Numbered from the stretch's first letter, positions 33,590 to 43,437 are shown. The stretch is 64,000 nt of DNA from Lentzea aerocolonigenes (GCF_000974445.1 NZ_BBOJ01000012.1:186001-250000); one strand, 5' to 3'. Notes: a model not told the origin generated them from the letters alone. Made by a program: numbers and translations.

Positions 33590-34983
33590 GAGCGCTGCTT
33601 GCGGACCCAGGCGGCGACGTCGTCCGCCTCGATCGGCAAGGCGTCGGACAGGACGTCCGCGCCGGTCGAGGTGACGACGAGGTCGTCCTCGATGCGCACG
33701 CCGATGCCGCGCAGCTCCGGCGGCAGCGTCTCGTCGTTGGGGTGGAAGTACAGGCCGGGCTCGACGGTCAGCGCCATGCCGCGCTCCAGGATGCCCTGCT
33801 GGTAGGTCTCCTGGCGGGCGTCGGCGCAGTCGTGGACGTCCAGGCCGAGGAAGTGACCCGTGCCGCAGACGATGTAGCGGCGGTGGTGCTGGCCGCTCGG
33901 GTCGAGCGCCTTGTCGACGCTGACCGGCAGCAGGCCCCAGTCGTGCAGGCCTTCGGCGAGCACGCGCATGGCGGTGTGGTGGAAGGCGCTGTAGTCGTTG
34001 CCGGGCCGAACTTCCGCGAGCGCGGCGACGTGTGACTTCAGCACCAGGTCGTACACCTGGCGCTGGGGACCGCTGAACTCGCCGCTGACCGGGAACGTGC
34101 GGGTGACGTCCGCCGTGTACAGCGAGTTCATCTCGACGCCCGCGTCGAGCAGCAGCAGGTCGGCGTCGTTCACGCGGCCGTCGCAGCGCGTCCAGTGCAG
34201 GACCGGGGCGTGCGGGCCGGCGGCGACGATCGAGGTGTAGCCGGGGCCCTTGCCCTCGGTGCGGGCGCGGCGGTCGAACGTGCCCTGCAGCCACCGCTCT
34301 CCCCCGCCGCGCACGGCCTGGCCGAGCTCCATGGCGACGTCGGCGAAGCCCATGACGCTCGCGTCGACGGCCTGGCGCAGCTGGTCGATCTCCCAGTCGT
34401 CCTTGATCCGGCGCAGCTCGGAGAGGACCGTGCGCAGCTCGTCGCTGTGGGAGCCGGTCAGCGCGTCGAGCAACGGGTCGACGCCCTTGGCGGTGAGCGT
34501 CTCGGGGTGGCGTCCGCGCAGGGCGTGCGCGAGGTCCTCCAGCGGGCGGGCCGTGATGCCGAGCGCCTCACCCCACTCCCGCGGCCCGGCGGCGGCGCCG
34601 ATCCAGAACGGGCTGCGGTCGGCGTCGCCGAAGAAGTCGACGCTGTGGGTCTCGCTCGGGACCGGCACGAACAGCGTCGCGTCCTGGTCGGACAGCACCA
34701 GCACCGCGCCCTCGACCTGGCACCCGGTCAGCCACACGAAGTCGCTGTCGGCGCGGAACTCGTGGAACGTGTCGTTGGACCGGACGTGCGCACGGCCCGC
34801 CGCCAGGGCGATCCGCTTGCCGGGCAGTGCCTCGACGAGCTTGGCGCGATGGGCCCTGGCTGCCTCGGCGGTGCCGTCCGGCAGGTCGATCGAGCTGTCC
34901 CACTCGCCCCAGCCGTCGCGGATGTACGTGCGGAAACCGTCCGCGTCCACCAATTTCGCCATGTCACGGCGTGTGCGGGCCAC
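33586..34983 (-). CDS. Xaa-Pro aminopeptidase (M24B, PepP-type)
   Basis: A 465-residue aminopeptidase P. The C-terminal pita-bread domain carries all five metal ligands: Asp280, Asp292, His377, Glu408 and Glu432. The N-terminal creatinase-like domain has SDFVWLTGCQVEGA. It removes residues ahead of proline. The GTG at 34983 is chosen because AGAGGACG sits about seven bases upstream; the ATG at 34962 has no such site. Confidence 0.9.
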   Translation of the reverse strand: MARTRRDMAKLVDADGFRTYIRDGWGEWDSSIDLPDGTAEAARAHRAKLVEALPGKRIALAAGRAHVRSNDTFHEFRADSDFVWLTGCQVEGAVLVLSDQDATLFVPVPSETHSVDFFGDADRSPFWIGAAAGPREWGEALGITARPLEDLAHALRGRHPETLTAKGVDPLLDALTGSHSDELRTVLSELRRIKDDWEIDQLRQAVDASVMGFADVAMELGQAVRGGGERWLQGTFDRRARTEGKGPGYTSIVAAGPHAPVLHWTRCDGRVNDADLLLLDAGVEMNSLYTADVTRTFPVSGEFSGPQRQVYDLVLKSHVAALAEVRPGNDYSAFHHTAMRVLAEGLHDWGLLPVSVDKALDPSGQHHRRYIVCGTGHFLGLDVHDCADARQETYQQGILERGMALTVEPGLYFHPNDETLPPELRGIGVRIEDDLVVTSTGADVLSDALPIEADDVAAWVRKQRS

Positions 34984-35050
34984 TCTTCGTCCTCTCGCTG
35001 GGCTGTGCCCAGCGTGCTGTCGTTCGAGCGGGGGCGCCAATCTCAATTGA

Positions 35051-35069
35051 CCATAGGTTCGAGCTATGG
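35051..35069. promoter_or_regulatory. Palindrome CCATAG-N7-CTATGG
   Basis: A perfect six-base inverted repeat with a seven-base spacer in the 149-base divergent region between the peptidase and lipoprotein starts. It is AT-richer than its surroundings, and its symmetry suits a dimeric regulator. The cognate protein is unknown. Confidence 0.4.
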
Positions 35070-35132
35070 AACCTGCGAAGGTGTATCCACCGCTCGGCGG
35101 CAGGCCTCTACGTACGAGAGGAGGCATCCGCC

Positions 35133-35660
35133 ATGAACCACCGACTCCACATCTGTCTCCTGGCCGCCGCCGCGCTCGCCGCTTGTGGTCAGCCGCCCAC
35201 GCCGGGCACGCCTCGGGCGATGCCGCAGACCGAGGTCACCACGACGGTCACGACCACCGCACCGACCACCACCAGCGCGGATCCGTTGCCGACGACCACG
35301 ACGAGCCCGTCGCACCAGCCGCCGCCCGGACCACCCCGCACGACGACAACGACCAAGCCGCCACCGCCGCCACCGAAACCGCCGGACCGCTGGGTGCTGC
35401 CGGCCAGCCTGCGCGGATCCATCGAGCAGCAGACCGGGCTGCCGTTCCCCGGTGTCTGGGAAGCGGTCCAGACGCAGCTGGCGGACGTCTGTCCCGGCAA
35501 GGTGCCGTGCGCGGGCTACACGCTGGTGGCCGATCCGTCCGCCGACCAGGAAGGAGACTGCGTCATCGTCTCGAACGGCATCTCGGTGCCCGATCCCCTC
35601 CACGAGGGCGGGAAGATCACGTTCAGGGTCAACAACAAGAACAACTGCACCGGGGGTTGA
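35133..35660 (+). CDS. Lipoprotein with Thr/Pro-rich linker
   Basis: A 175-residue protein with a lipoprotein signal (lipobox LAAC, lipidated Cys18), then a Thr-rich and Pro-rich linker (about 35-85) and a small C-terminal domain (about 88-175) with four Cys residues that probably pair. The ATG has a GAGGAGG site. The next gene starts three bases after its stop, so lipoprotein and membrane protein form one unit. I recognise no family for the C-terminal domain. Confidence 0.75.
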   Translation: MNHRLHICLLAAAALAACGQPPTPGTPRAMPQTEVTTTVTTTAPTTTSADPLPTTTTSPSHQPPPGPPRTTTTTKPPPPPPKPPDRWVLPASLRGSIEQQTGLPFPGVWEAVQTQLADVCPGKVPCAGYTLVADPSADQEGDCVIVSNGISVPDPLHEGGKITFRVNNKNNCTGG

Positions 35661-35663
35661 GCC

Positions 35664-36557
35664 GTGCGCGCCGCCCCAGCCAGACCGAAGGACGAGGCGC
35701 CCTCCAAGGCGTTGAAGGTCTTCGGTTCCCTGCTCGCACCGACCACGGTGCTGACCGCGTTGCTGTTCTACTTCGGCACGCGGCACGCGACGTACTTCTG
35801 CGAATGGTTCGGCGTGCACTACTCCGTGCTCGGCCTGTCCGCGCCGGACTACCTGATCCGCAGCGCGGACGGCATGTTCGTCCCCCTGACGGTGCTGGCG
35901 GCCGCGGGGCTCGCGGCGTTGTGGGGCTACCGCTTCCTGCACGCGACCCTCGCGCCGCGGACGTGGCGCGCGCTGGTCAAGCGTGCCGTGCCGGTGCTGG
36001 TGGTGCTCGGGTTCGTGCTCCTGCTGCTCGGGCTCACCGGCATCGCGGTGCCTGCTCTGCTCCGCAGGATGGCCGGGCTGCCGGGCCTGTGCGTGGCGCT
36101 GGGCGTGGTCCTGTTCCCCGTGGCGGAACGGCTGCACGCGGCCAACTCCGGCAAGCTCGCCTCGGGCGCCGTACCGGTGATCCAGTGGACGTTCACGTTC
36201 GTGCTGGCGACCATCGGCCTGTTCTGGGCGGTCACCGACTACTCGGCGGCGGTCGGGGCGGCCAGGGGCTACGAGTACGAGACGAAGCTCGGCGGCATGC
36301 AGGGGACGACCGTGTTCAGCACCAAGGACATCGGGGTCCGCGGGCCGGGCGTCACCGTCACGACGTGCACCGCGCCGGACGCTGCCTACCGGTTCCGCTA
36401 CGACGGCCTGGTGCTCGTGTTGCAGTCCGGTGGTCAGAGCTTCCTGCTGCCGAAGGGGTGGAACCAGCGGGACGGTGTCGCCGTCGTGCTGCCCCGGTCC
36501 AACGACGTGCGCCTGGAGTTCGCCCGGCCCGAGGCCGAGCTCGAGCGCACCTGCTGA
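35664..36557 (+). CDS. Multi-pass membrane protein, unknown function
   Basis: A 297-residue protein with about five hydrophobic segments between residues 22 and 195, then a soluble C-terminal domain of about 100 residues (YEYETKLGGMQGTTVFSTKD start, with a single CTAPDAAYRF Cys). The GTG start is three bases after the lipoprotein stop. The two probably work together at the membrane, but the sequence does not show how. Confidence 0.7.
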   Translation: MRAAPARPKDEAPSKALKVFGSLLAPTTVLTALLFYFGTRHATYFCEWFGVHYSVLGLSAPDYLIRSADGMFVPLTVLAAAGLAALWGYRFLHATLAPRTWRALVKRAVPVLVVLGFVLLLLGLTGIAVPALLRRMAGLPGLCVALGVVLFPVAERLHAANSGKLASGAVPVIQWTFTFVLATIGLFWAVTDYSAAVGAARGYEYETKLGGMQGTTVFSTKDIGVRGPGVTVTTCTAPDAAYRFRYDGLVLVLQSGGQSFLLPKGWNQRDGVAVVLPRSNDVRLEFARPEAELERTC

Positions 36558-36578
36558 GCGTCCGTATAGCCTCGCGCT

Positions 36579-37520
36579 ATGGAACTGGAGATCCGGCACC
36601 TGAGGGCGATCTGCGCCATCGGCGACGCGGGCAGCCTCTCGCGGGCGGCGACGCAGCTCGGCATCTCCCAGCCGTCGCTCACGACCCTGCTGCAACGGGT
36701 CGAGCGGATGGTCGGCGGCAAGCTCTTCGACCGCGGCCGCTCCGGCGCCGTGCCCACGCCGCTCGGCGCCCAGATGCTCCAGCGGGCCCGGTTGCTCCTG
36801 GTCGAACTGGAGGCGTTCGGCGCCACGGTGCCGGTCGGTGGGCCGGTGCGGTTCGGGTCCGTGCACATGGAGTGCGTGGCCGTGCTGTTCTCGCGCCTGG
36901 AGGAGGTGCTGTCCGACGTCACGCTGCACGTCGACCCGTCGTCGACGGCCCTGGCGCTGGCACTGGGCAAGGGACACCTCGACGCGGCGGTGATCGCGGT
37001 CGACGAGGAAGGCGACCTGGGGCTGCCGCGCGGTGTGGCGCAGCGGATCGTCGTGCCGTGGGTGCCGATCTACATCGCACTGCCCGCCGATCACCCGTTG
37101 ACGGCACGCCCCGAGGTGGAGCTGTCCGACCTGGCCGGTGAGGCCTGGGTGGGACCGCCGGGTGCCGAGGACGGGTCGCTGACGGCGTTGCGCGCGGCCT
37201 GCCGGGCGGCGGGGTTCGTGCCGCGGATCCGGTTCGAGGTGCCGAGCGGCGCCGGCCGGCAGCTGATCGCGGCGGGCAAGGCCGTGCAGCTGGTCGAGCC
37301 GACCTCGCAGGGCGGGCCGGGCGTGGTGGTGCGGCCGCTGGCGGGCTCGCCGCTGCGGATGCGCCTGGTGTTCTGCTGGCGGCGGGAGCGGCTGACCTGG
37401 AGCCAGGCCAGCCGCGTGTTCACCGAGGTGCTGGGCGCCTACGCCGACCAGGCGCTGGCGAGTCCGGTGTTCCGCCCGTGGTGGGAGGAACGCGGCGCGG
37501 TGCTCGCCTCGACGAGGTGA
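36579..37520 (+). CDS. LysR family transcriptional regulator
   Basis: A 313-residue LysR protein. The N-terminal HTH (about 1-60; LRAICAIGDAGSLSRAATQL, ISQPSLTTLLQRVE) is classical. The C-terminal substrate-binding domain (about 90-300) has ALPADHPLTARPEVELSDLA. It lies 21 bases after the membrane protein gene and converges on the collagenase. LysR genes usually regulate a divergent neighbour; here none is divergent, so the target is unclear. Confidence 0.88.
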   Translation: MELEIRHLRAICAIGDAGSLSRAATQLGISQPSLTTLLQRVERMVGGKLFDRGRSGAVPTPLGAQMLQRARLLLVELEAFGATVPVGGPVRFGSVHMECVAVLFSRLEEVLSDVTLHVDPSSTALALALGKGHLDAAVIAVDEEGDLGLPRGVAQRIVVPWVPIYIALPADHPLTARPEVELSDLAGEAWVGPPGAEDGSLTALRAACRAAGFVPRIRFEVPSGAGRQLIAAGKAVQLVEPTSQGGPGVVVRPLAGSPLRMRLVFCWRRERLTWSQASRVFTEVLGAYADQALASPVFRPWWEERGAVLASTR

Positions 37521-37524
37521 GCCG

Positions 37525-38871
37525 TCACGCCACCGTGCCCAGCCACGCCGACCAGTCCGCGTCGTACCGCGTGCCGATCACCCGCGTCAGGTGGTCCCGC
37601 GCACCGGCCCAGTCCCCGGCCCGATACCGCGCCAACACCGCCGAGACGTCCTCCGGGTGCTTCTCCAGCAGGTACCGCACCGCGAGATACCCCCAGTTGT
37701 AGACGCGTTTCGTGTCGTGGTCGTAGGTCGTGTCGAACAGCGCGCTCAGCGTGTACGTGCGCAGCTTCGCCTCGGCGAGCGCCCGGTCGTAGGTCACGCC
37801 GCGGTAGTGGTACGAGACGTACTCCGCGAAGCCCTCGACCCACCACACGGTCGGCGTCCTCATGTTCTCCGTGAAGTCGCCGTACATGTCGAACCGGCCG
37901 TCGAGGTAGTGGGTGTACTCGTGGTTGAGGTTCCAGATCTGGAACTCGGGCTTGAGCCACTCGGCCTCGTGGGCGATGAACCTGGGCTGGTTGCCTGCCT
38001 TCGCCGGATCGCCCTCGAGGTACATGCCGCCGTTGTTGGTGTCGATGTCGAACAGCACCCCGGCGTACGTGCGGTAGTCGGCGCTGGAGTCGAACACCAC
38101 GACCTCCAGCGTCGTGTTGAGGTCGCCGGCGACCGGGCCGGGGTCCTGCGCGATCCGGTGGAACACCGCGTCCTGACCGGCGAGGCTCGTGCAGGTGCGG
38201 CGGAGCTCGTCCGCGGTCAGCTGCTGCGCGCGGATCTTCAGCGTGGCGCTGCAGGTGTACCGGATGCCGAGCACCCTGCGGTTGATGCGGTCGCGGAAGT
38301 CGCAGGTGCGGTACGTGCGGCAGTTGGCCTTGTCGTACCAGTCGACCATCTCGGCGACGCCCACCCACATCGGCGCGAGCCTGCCGACGACGTCGCCGCG
38401 TGACGCGAGGTCGGCCAGCAGTGGGCGGACGTGCGGGGCGAGGTCGCGGTGTTGCAGGAACCGGCCGAGCTCGCGGGTGGCGTTGTGCACGAGGTAGGCG
38501 CGGGCGGTGCCGAAGAAGTCGAGGTGCCGCACGACGAACCGGCGCAGCGCCCGGAAGATCGCGGGATCGGCCTTCACCGCGGCCAGGAACTCGGGGTTCG
38601 CGTGGCCGTAGTACAGCATGATCATGCCGGCGTGCACGGTGGCGTCGTCGGCTTCGGTGTAGTTGTCGAGCACGTGGGTCAACGCGCGCAGCTCGGCCGG
38701 GTAGTCGGTGACGGCCGTGTAGATCGTCGACTCGGGTGCGCTGTGCGGATGCAGGTTCCGCGCCACCTCGGGCGGCAGCAGCGGACTGGTCGGCGAGCCC
38801 TGAGCGGCGTGCGCTGCCGTCGGGACCAGGAGCCCGGCCAGGAGAGCCAGGACGAGTGCCAGTAATCGCAT
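37525..38871 (-). CDS. Secreted M9 family collagenase
   Basis: A 448-residue secreted metalloprotease with a signal peptide (MRLLALVLALLAGLLVPTAA). The zinc motif HEYTH is at 317-321 and the third-ligand region is VEGFAEYV (345-352), as in M9 collagenases. An N-terminal helical activator domain (about 30-240) is also visible. It lacks the PKD and collagen-binding repeats of clostridial enzymes, so it is a minimal form. The ATG at 38871 has an AGGA site. Confidence 0.88.
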   Translation of the reverse strand: MRLLALVLALLAGLLVPTAAHAAQGSPTSPLLPPEVARNLHPHSAPESTIYTAVTDYPAELRALTHVLDNYTEADDATVHAGMIMLYYGHANPEFLAAVKADPAIFRALRRFVVRHLDFFGTARAYLVHNATRELGRFLQHRDLAPHVRPLLADLASRGDVVGRLAPMWVGVAEMVDWYDKANCRTYRTCDFRDRINRRVLGIRYTCSATLKIRAQQLTADELRRTCTSLAGQDAVFHRIAQDPGPVAGDLNTTLEVVVFDSSADYRTYAGVLFDIDTNNGGMYLEGDPAKAGNQPRFIAHEAEWLKPEFQIWNLNHEYTHYLDGRFDMYGDFTENMRTPTVWWVEGFAEYVSYHYRGVTYDRALAEAKLRTYTLSALFDTTYDHDTKRVYNWGYLAVRYLLEKHPEDVSAVLARYRAGDWAGARDHLTRVIGTRYDADWSAWLGTVA

Positions 38872-38967
38872 CGGTGTCCTCCGCAGGGGATGTGAGGTGC
38901 TCAGGAGCGTCACATCCGCGAAGGGCCCGCGATCATCCCTTCCTCTCATAGCCCGCCGCTATGGCGG

Positions 38968-40545
38968 TCAGGCGGGCTTCCCAGGTTCGGCGAACAGCAG
39001 GTGCCGCACGAGCGGGGCTTCCTTGGCCAGCGCCCGCGCGGTCTCCTGGTTCTGCTGGTCCACGACCGTGCCGCGCTCGACGTGCTGGCGCAGGTGCTCC
39101 TGCCAGGTCGCCACGGTGAAGGTCTCGAGGAACGTCTCCGGGGTCTCGGTGTCGCGGAACAGTCCCCACATGGTGGCGCCCGTCCGGCGCCGCGCGCGCC
39201 CGACCCGTTGCATGGCCTCGATGAACGCGTCCTCGTTCTCCTTCGCCACCGGCCACTCCACCGTGACGAGCACCGGTCCGGCGTCGGTGTCGTCGATCTC
39301 CGGCGGTTCCTCCCAGTAGGTGGCGGGGCTGACGTCGAGCGGGCGGTCGTTGAGCGGCAACCACTTCGTCGCGACGAGCACGCCCACGGCCATCGCCGCC
39401 GCGGGCACGATCATGGCCGTCCGCAGGCCGTACCCGTCGGCGATCGCGCCCCACACGACCGCGCCGAGCGCCTGGCCGCCCATGAGGATCAGCTGGTAGT
39501 ACGCGAGCGCCCTGGCCCTGGTCCAGGCGGGCAGCAGCACCTGCGCGGTGGCGTTGAACGTCGACAGCGTGGCGATCCAGCAGGCGCCGGTGAGCAACAT
39601 CGCCACGATCACCAGCGCCACGCTCTCCGTCAGCACGGCCGTGCTGGTCGCCCCCGCGTAGACGAACGTCGCGAACAGCACCATGCGGTTCTTCGTCATG
39701 CGCTGCAACAGCTTCGGCACGACGAACGCGCCGCCGATCGCACCCGCGCCGACACTGCCGAGCAGCACGCCGTAACCACTGGCGTCGAGCTGGAGGGGCC
39801 CGCGCGCGATGGCCGGCAGCAACGCCCACAACCCGCTGCCGAAGACGATGAACAGCGACAACCGCGCCAGCACCCTGCGGAACAACGGCGAACTGGCCAC
39901 GTACCGCGCGCCGGTCCGCATGGCGGTCGTGATGTGTTCCGTCCCGAGTGGACGGTTGTCGGACGGCCGCCGCCACCTCCCGAGCACGATCAGCACGCCG
40001 AGGAACGACACCGTGTTGAACGCGAACGTCGCCTCCGGCCCGGCCAGCGCGATCAGCAGACCACCGAGCGCGGGCCCGATCGCGCGGCCGACGTTCATGT
40101 TGACGCCGTTGAGCAACGCGGCCTGCGGAATCTCCTCACGCGACACGAGCTCGGGCTGGATCGCCTGGAACGACGGCATCGACAGCGCCTGCCCGATCGC
40201 CATCAGCGCCAGCAGCCCGAGCAGACTGACCGGCGTCGCCTTGCCCGCTCCCGCGAGCAGCATCAACCCGCCCGCGCCCGCGAGCATCAGGGCCTGCCCG
40301 GACATCAGGACGTGGCGGCGGTCGAGGATGTCGCCGAGCGCCCCGGACGGCACGACCAGCAGGAACACCGGCAGCGTCGTGGCCGTCTGGACCAGCGCGA
40401 CCTGCAGGGCGGTGCCGCCGAGGTCACCCATGAGCCACTGGGCACCGACGGTCTGCGCCCACGTGCCGATGTTGGAGGCGAACTGGGCGAGCCAAAGCGC
40501 GCGGAAGGCGCTGCGGCGCAGGGGTGCCCAAGCGGAGACGGTCAC
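38968..40545 (-). CDS. MFS transporter with C-terminal ABM-like domain
   Basis: A 525-residue MFS-3 type permease (transmembrane secretion effector/enterobactin exporter-like group). About 12 helices span residues 15-400, with GALGDILDRRHVL as the loop 2-3 signature. A soluble C-terminal domain (about 425-525; VLVTVEWPVAKENEDAFIEA) resembles the antibiotic-biosynthesis-monooxygenase fold, a known fusion in this group. The start is GTG. The substrate is unknown. Confidence 0.85.
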   Translation of the reverse strand: MTVSAWAPLRRSAFRALWLAQFASNIGTWAQTVGAQWLMGDLGGTALQVALVQTATTLPVFLLVVPSGALGDILDRRHVLMSGQALMLAGAGGLMLLAGAGKATPVSLLGLLALMAIGQALSMPSFQAIQPELVSREEIPQAALLNGVNMNVGRAIGPALGGLLIALAGPEATFAFNTVSFLGVLIVLGRWRRPSDNRPLGTEHITTAMRTGARYVASSPLFRRVLARLSLFIVFGSGLWALLPAIARGPLQLDASGYGVLLGSVGAGAIGGAFVVPKLLQRMTKNRMVLFATFVYAGATSTAVLTESVALVIVAMLLTGACWIATLSTFNATAQVLLPAWTRARALAYYQLILMGGQALGAVVWGAIADGYGLRTAMIVPAAAMAVGVLVATKWLPLNDRPLDVSPATYWEEPPEIDDTDAGPVLVTVEWPVAKENEDAFIEAMQRVGRARRRTGATMWGLFRDTETPETFLETFTVATWQEHLRQHVERGTVVDQQNQETARALAKEAPLVRHLLFAEPGKPA

Positions 40546-40693
40546 CCGCCGATCTTCACACCTCGGTCCGTTGCGCGCCGAACTGTCGGTGCCGCTCTCT
40601 AGAATTGATTTTGGGGGAACCCGGCGGGCTCGTGTGTGTGGTGACCGCGAACGGCCGGATTGACTTTGGTCAGCACTGAAGCTATTGAGACAA

Positions 40694-41797
40694 TCACACC
40701 ACCGTGACCGGGTGCTTCACCACCGCGCCGAACAGGTAGCCCTGGGTGTTGTACGGCGACTCCTCCGGCTGACCGTCCGCCCGCACCCGCAGCACGTGCG
40801 CCCCCGGCGTCGCCTTCCACGGCACCTGCCACCGCGTCCACGCGCCGCGCGACGCCGGCGTGGCCCGCCGCCAGGTCCGCCCGTCCGTCGACACCTCGAC
40901 CCGCCGCACCCCGTCCGGCGACCACGACCGCCCCGTCAGCACTCGACGTCCAGCCGGCACCGAAGCGTTCCACCCCAGTTCGAAGGCGCTCTTCGTCACC
41001 TGCGTGGTCACGAGCGTCCCGTCAGCCGGATACGACGGCCCGAGCAGCCGGTAGAAGTCCGTGTCCCACGGCGAATGCAGCACCGAGGACGACACCTCCA
41101 GCGAGCCCAGCCACTTGATGCTCGCGATCCCGACCCACCCCGGCACCACCAGCCGCGCCGGAAAACCGTGGTCCACCGGCAGCTCGGCACCGTTCATCTC
41201 GTACGCCACCAGCACGTCGTCCAGCGCCTTCTCCACCGGCAGCGGCCGGCGCACGTGCCCGAGGTTCACCCCGCCCGTCACGTACTCCGCGTCCAGCCCG
41301 GAAGGCAGCACGTCGACCGCGGACGACCGCAGTCCCGCCCTCCGCAGCAGCAGGCCGAGCGACACCCCGCGCCACCGCGCGTTGCCGACCGCGCCGAGCT
41401 TCCACGGCGTGCCCGAGACCGGCTGGCCCTGCTGCGAGGTGAAGAAGCTCCGGCCGTTGCCCGCGCACTCGATCACCGCCTCCACCGAGGTCGACGGCAA
41501 CGCCCGCAGCTCGCGCAACGACAGCGACAACGGCCTGGAAACGCCGGAACCGGAAACCCGCAGGCGCCACGACGAGGCGTCCAGCAGCCGGGTCGAGGTG
41601 TGGTTGCGGACGAAGAACTTCTCCACCGGTGTCAGCGAGCCGGTGTCGCGCAGGGCTTCCCAGCGCGTCTCGGCGTTGGTGCCGTGCAGGATGAAGTCCG
41701 TGGCGGGCAACGGCTTCACGATCGAAGGGGCCGCCACAACACGAGAAGGTAGCAGTGTCAGTCCTGCGGCGAGCAGCACGCCGCGCCGGGAGATCAT
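40694..41797 (-). CDS. Sulfite oxidase-like molybdopterin oxidoreductase
   Basis: A 367-residue enzyme of the sulfite oxidase family. It opens with a Tat-type signal (MISRRGVLLAAG). The molybdenum-ligating Cys111 lies in IECAGNGRSFF. The pterin domain continues to about residue 250, and a C-terminal Mo-co dimerisation domain follows (SVPAGRRVLTGRSWSPDG). The HGFPARLVVPGW stretch is typical. It may oxidise sulfite or repair oxidised methionine outside the cell. No haem partner is nearby. The ATG is at 41797. Confidence 0.88.
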   Translation of the reverse strand: MISRRGVLLAAGLTLLPSRVVAAPSIVKPLPATDFILHGTNAETRWEALRDTGSLTPVEKFFVRNHTSTRLLDASSWRLRVSGSGVSRPLSLSLRELRALPSTSVEAVIECAGNGRSFFTSQQGQPVSGTPWKLGAVGNARWRGVSLGLLLRRAGLRSSAVDVLPSGLDAEYVTGGVNLGHVRRPLPVEKALDDVLVAYEMNGAELPVDHGFPARLVVPGWVGIASIKWLGSLEVSSSVLHSPWDTDFYRLLGPSYPADGTLVTTQVTKSAFELGWNASVPAGRRVLTGRSWSPDGVRRVEVSTDGRTWRRATPASRGAWTRWQVPWKATPGAHVLRVRADGQPEESPYNTQGYLFGAVVKHPVTVV

Positions 41798-41851
41798 GCT
41801 TTCGACGCTAGCCAGCCGCTCAAGGGGCCATCCCACCTGACGAGACGAACG

Positions 41852-41886
41852 AAGGCCGTGCGCGGAATCGGACCGCGCACGACCTT
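41852..41886 (-). terminator. Hairpin terminator after the VCBS-PASTA gene
   Basis: A 14-base-pair stem with one mismatch (AAGGCCGTGCGCGG and its partner) and a 7-base loop, 82 bases downstream of the minus-strand stop at 41968. No T-run follows, so it probably acts as a GC-rich hairpin terminator. Confidence 0.55.
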
Positions 41887-41967
41887 CCCCCTCCGGGCGA
41901 ACAGGCTGGGGGACCCGTCCACCCCACCCGGTTCCGCTGACTCCCCTTCAGCGCGAACCGGTCGTTC

Positions 41968-43437
41968 TCACGGGCACGGCGTCGGTGGCTTCACCCCGAT
42001 CGACAGGTCGACCGCCGTGCCCACCGCGACCTCGGTGCCCGCGGCCGGGTTGCTGCTCAGCACGTTGTCGATGTCGTTGCAGGTGCGGTCGACGACGCCG
42101 CGGATCGAGCCGACGCGCAGGCCCTCTGCGGACAACCGGGCACGTGCCTGGTCGTAGGAAAGCCCCCTCAGCGACGGGACGGTCGCGACCTCCGGGCCGC
42201 CGGTGAAGCCGCCGGAACCGTTCGCCAGGCCGACGAACACGCCCGGGTTGCCGAACCCGACGACGTCCGCCCAGCCCTCGCCGGTGACGTCGGCGAGCAG
42301 GCGCGGGTGCTGGGCCACGGTCCAGCCACGCCCAGAACCGAAGTCGGCGTTGACGCGACGGGCGGCGTTGAACGTGCCGTCGCCGCGTGAAGTCGCCGAG
42401 ACGACACCGGTCGAGCTGAAGCCCACGATGTCGGCGCGGTTGTCGTTGCTGATGTTGCCGAGCGACGGCGACGGCTGGGTCGCGGTGCCGTAACCGGTGC
42501 CGTTGTTGTAGCCGAAGTGCCCGACGCCCACGGCGAACGTGGTGAACGTGCCGGCACCGATCGCGCGGCCCGTGTAGGTGTTGGCGTCGTTCCCGAACCG
42601 GACCGCGTCGGCGTAGCCGTCACCGGTGACGTCGGCGAGGCGGAAGATCGCGTTGCCGGACTGGTCGGGGTTGTTCGTCGCCGTCTGCGACGTGCCGTAC
42701 GTGCCGTCCGCGCGGGCGATCGTCGACATCGGAGCGATGCCGGGGACGTGCCGGATCGACAGGATGTCCGGGCGCGCGTCGCCACCGACGTTGGCGAGCT
42801 TGAAGTGGTTGAAGTCGAAGCGGTCCACGGTGAACTCGGTCGACGCGAGGTACGGCGCCGAGAAGTTCCCGTTGCCCGACGCCAGCGCGATGTCCACCCG
42901 GCCGTTGGTGAAGGCGAAGATGTCGGTGCGGCCGTCCAGGTTGACGTCGGCCACCTGCAGGCTCATCGGGCTCGGCCGTCCGGTCGAACCGAAGGACGCC
43001 AGCACGAAGCGGAACGCGCCGAAGGTGCCGTCGCCGTTGCCGACCGCGGTCCACACGCCGTCCAGCCCGACGCCGACGAGGTCCGCGAGGCCGTCGTTCG
43101 TGATGTCGGTGACCCAGCGCGGGTGCGTGCCGATGCGCCATCCGGAGTTGTAGCCGTAGTCCGAGAGGACGCGTCGCGGCTGGCTGAAGTTGCCGTCCCC
43201 CAACGCGATCGACGTCCACACGCCGTCCTCGCCGAACCCGACGATGTCCGCCTTGCCGTCGCGCGTGACGTCGACGAGCGTGCGGATGTGCCTCTCGGTG
43301 CGCCAGCCCTGGTCGTGACCGAACGCGGCGAGCGCGTACTTCGCGGTCGGGATCGGCGCCGCCGCGGCGGGCACCGCGGGCAGCAGAGCCGTCAGTGCGA
43401 CGACGCCCGCCACGAGTCTCTTTCCATTGATTCCCAA
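41968..43437 (-). CDS. Secreted VCBS/FG-GAP repeat protein with PASTA domain
   Basis: A 489-residue secreted protein. A signal peptide (GKRLVAGVVALTALLPAVPA) precedes six or seven VCBS/FG-GAP beta-propeller repeats, each with a calcium-type DxxxDGxxD core (DVTRDGKADIVGFGEDGVW is the first). A C-terminal PASTA domain (about 405-480; VPSLRGLSYDQARARLSAEG) suggests peptidoglycan binding. The start is TTG at 43437, supported by an AGGGGG site seven bases upstream; no ATG or GTG fits. Confidence 0.8.
   Translation of the reverse strand: MGINGKRLVAGVVALTALLPAVPAAAAPIPTAKYALAAFGHDQGWRTERHIRTLVDVTRDGKADIVGFGEDGVWTSIALGDGNFSQPRRVLSDYGYNSGWRIGTHPRWVTDITNDGLADLVGVGLDGVWTAVGNGDGTFGAFRFVLASFGSTGRPSPMSLQVADVNLDGRTDIFAFTNGRVDIALASGNGNFSAPYLASTEFTVDRFDFNHFKLANVGGDARPDILSIRHVPGIAPMSTIARADGTYGTSQTATNNPDQSGNAIFRLADVTGDGYADAVRFGNDANTYTGRAIGAGTFTTFAVGVGHFGYNNGTGYGTATQPSPSLGNISNDNRADIVGFSSTGVVSATSRGDGTFNAARRVNADFGSGRGWTVAQHPRLLADVTGEGWADVVGFGNPGVFVGLANGSGGFTGGPEVATVPSLRGLSYDQARARLSAEGLRVGSIRGVVDRTCNDIDNVLSSNPAAGTEVAVGTAVDLSIGVKPPTPCP

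Noticed and set aside
40663-40691. TTGACT-N17-TATTGA promoter-like pair
   Set aside because: It points into the antisense of the molybdopterin gene with no gene to serve; probably chance.
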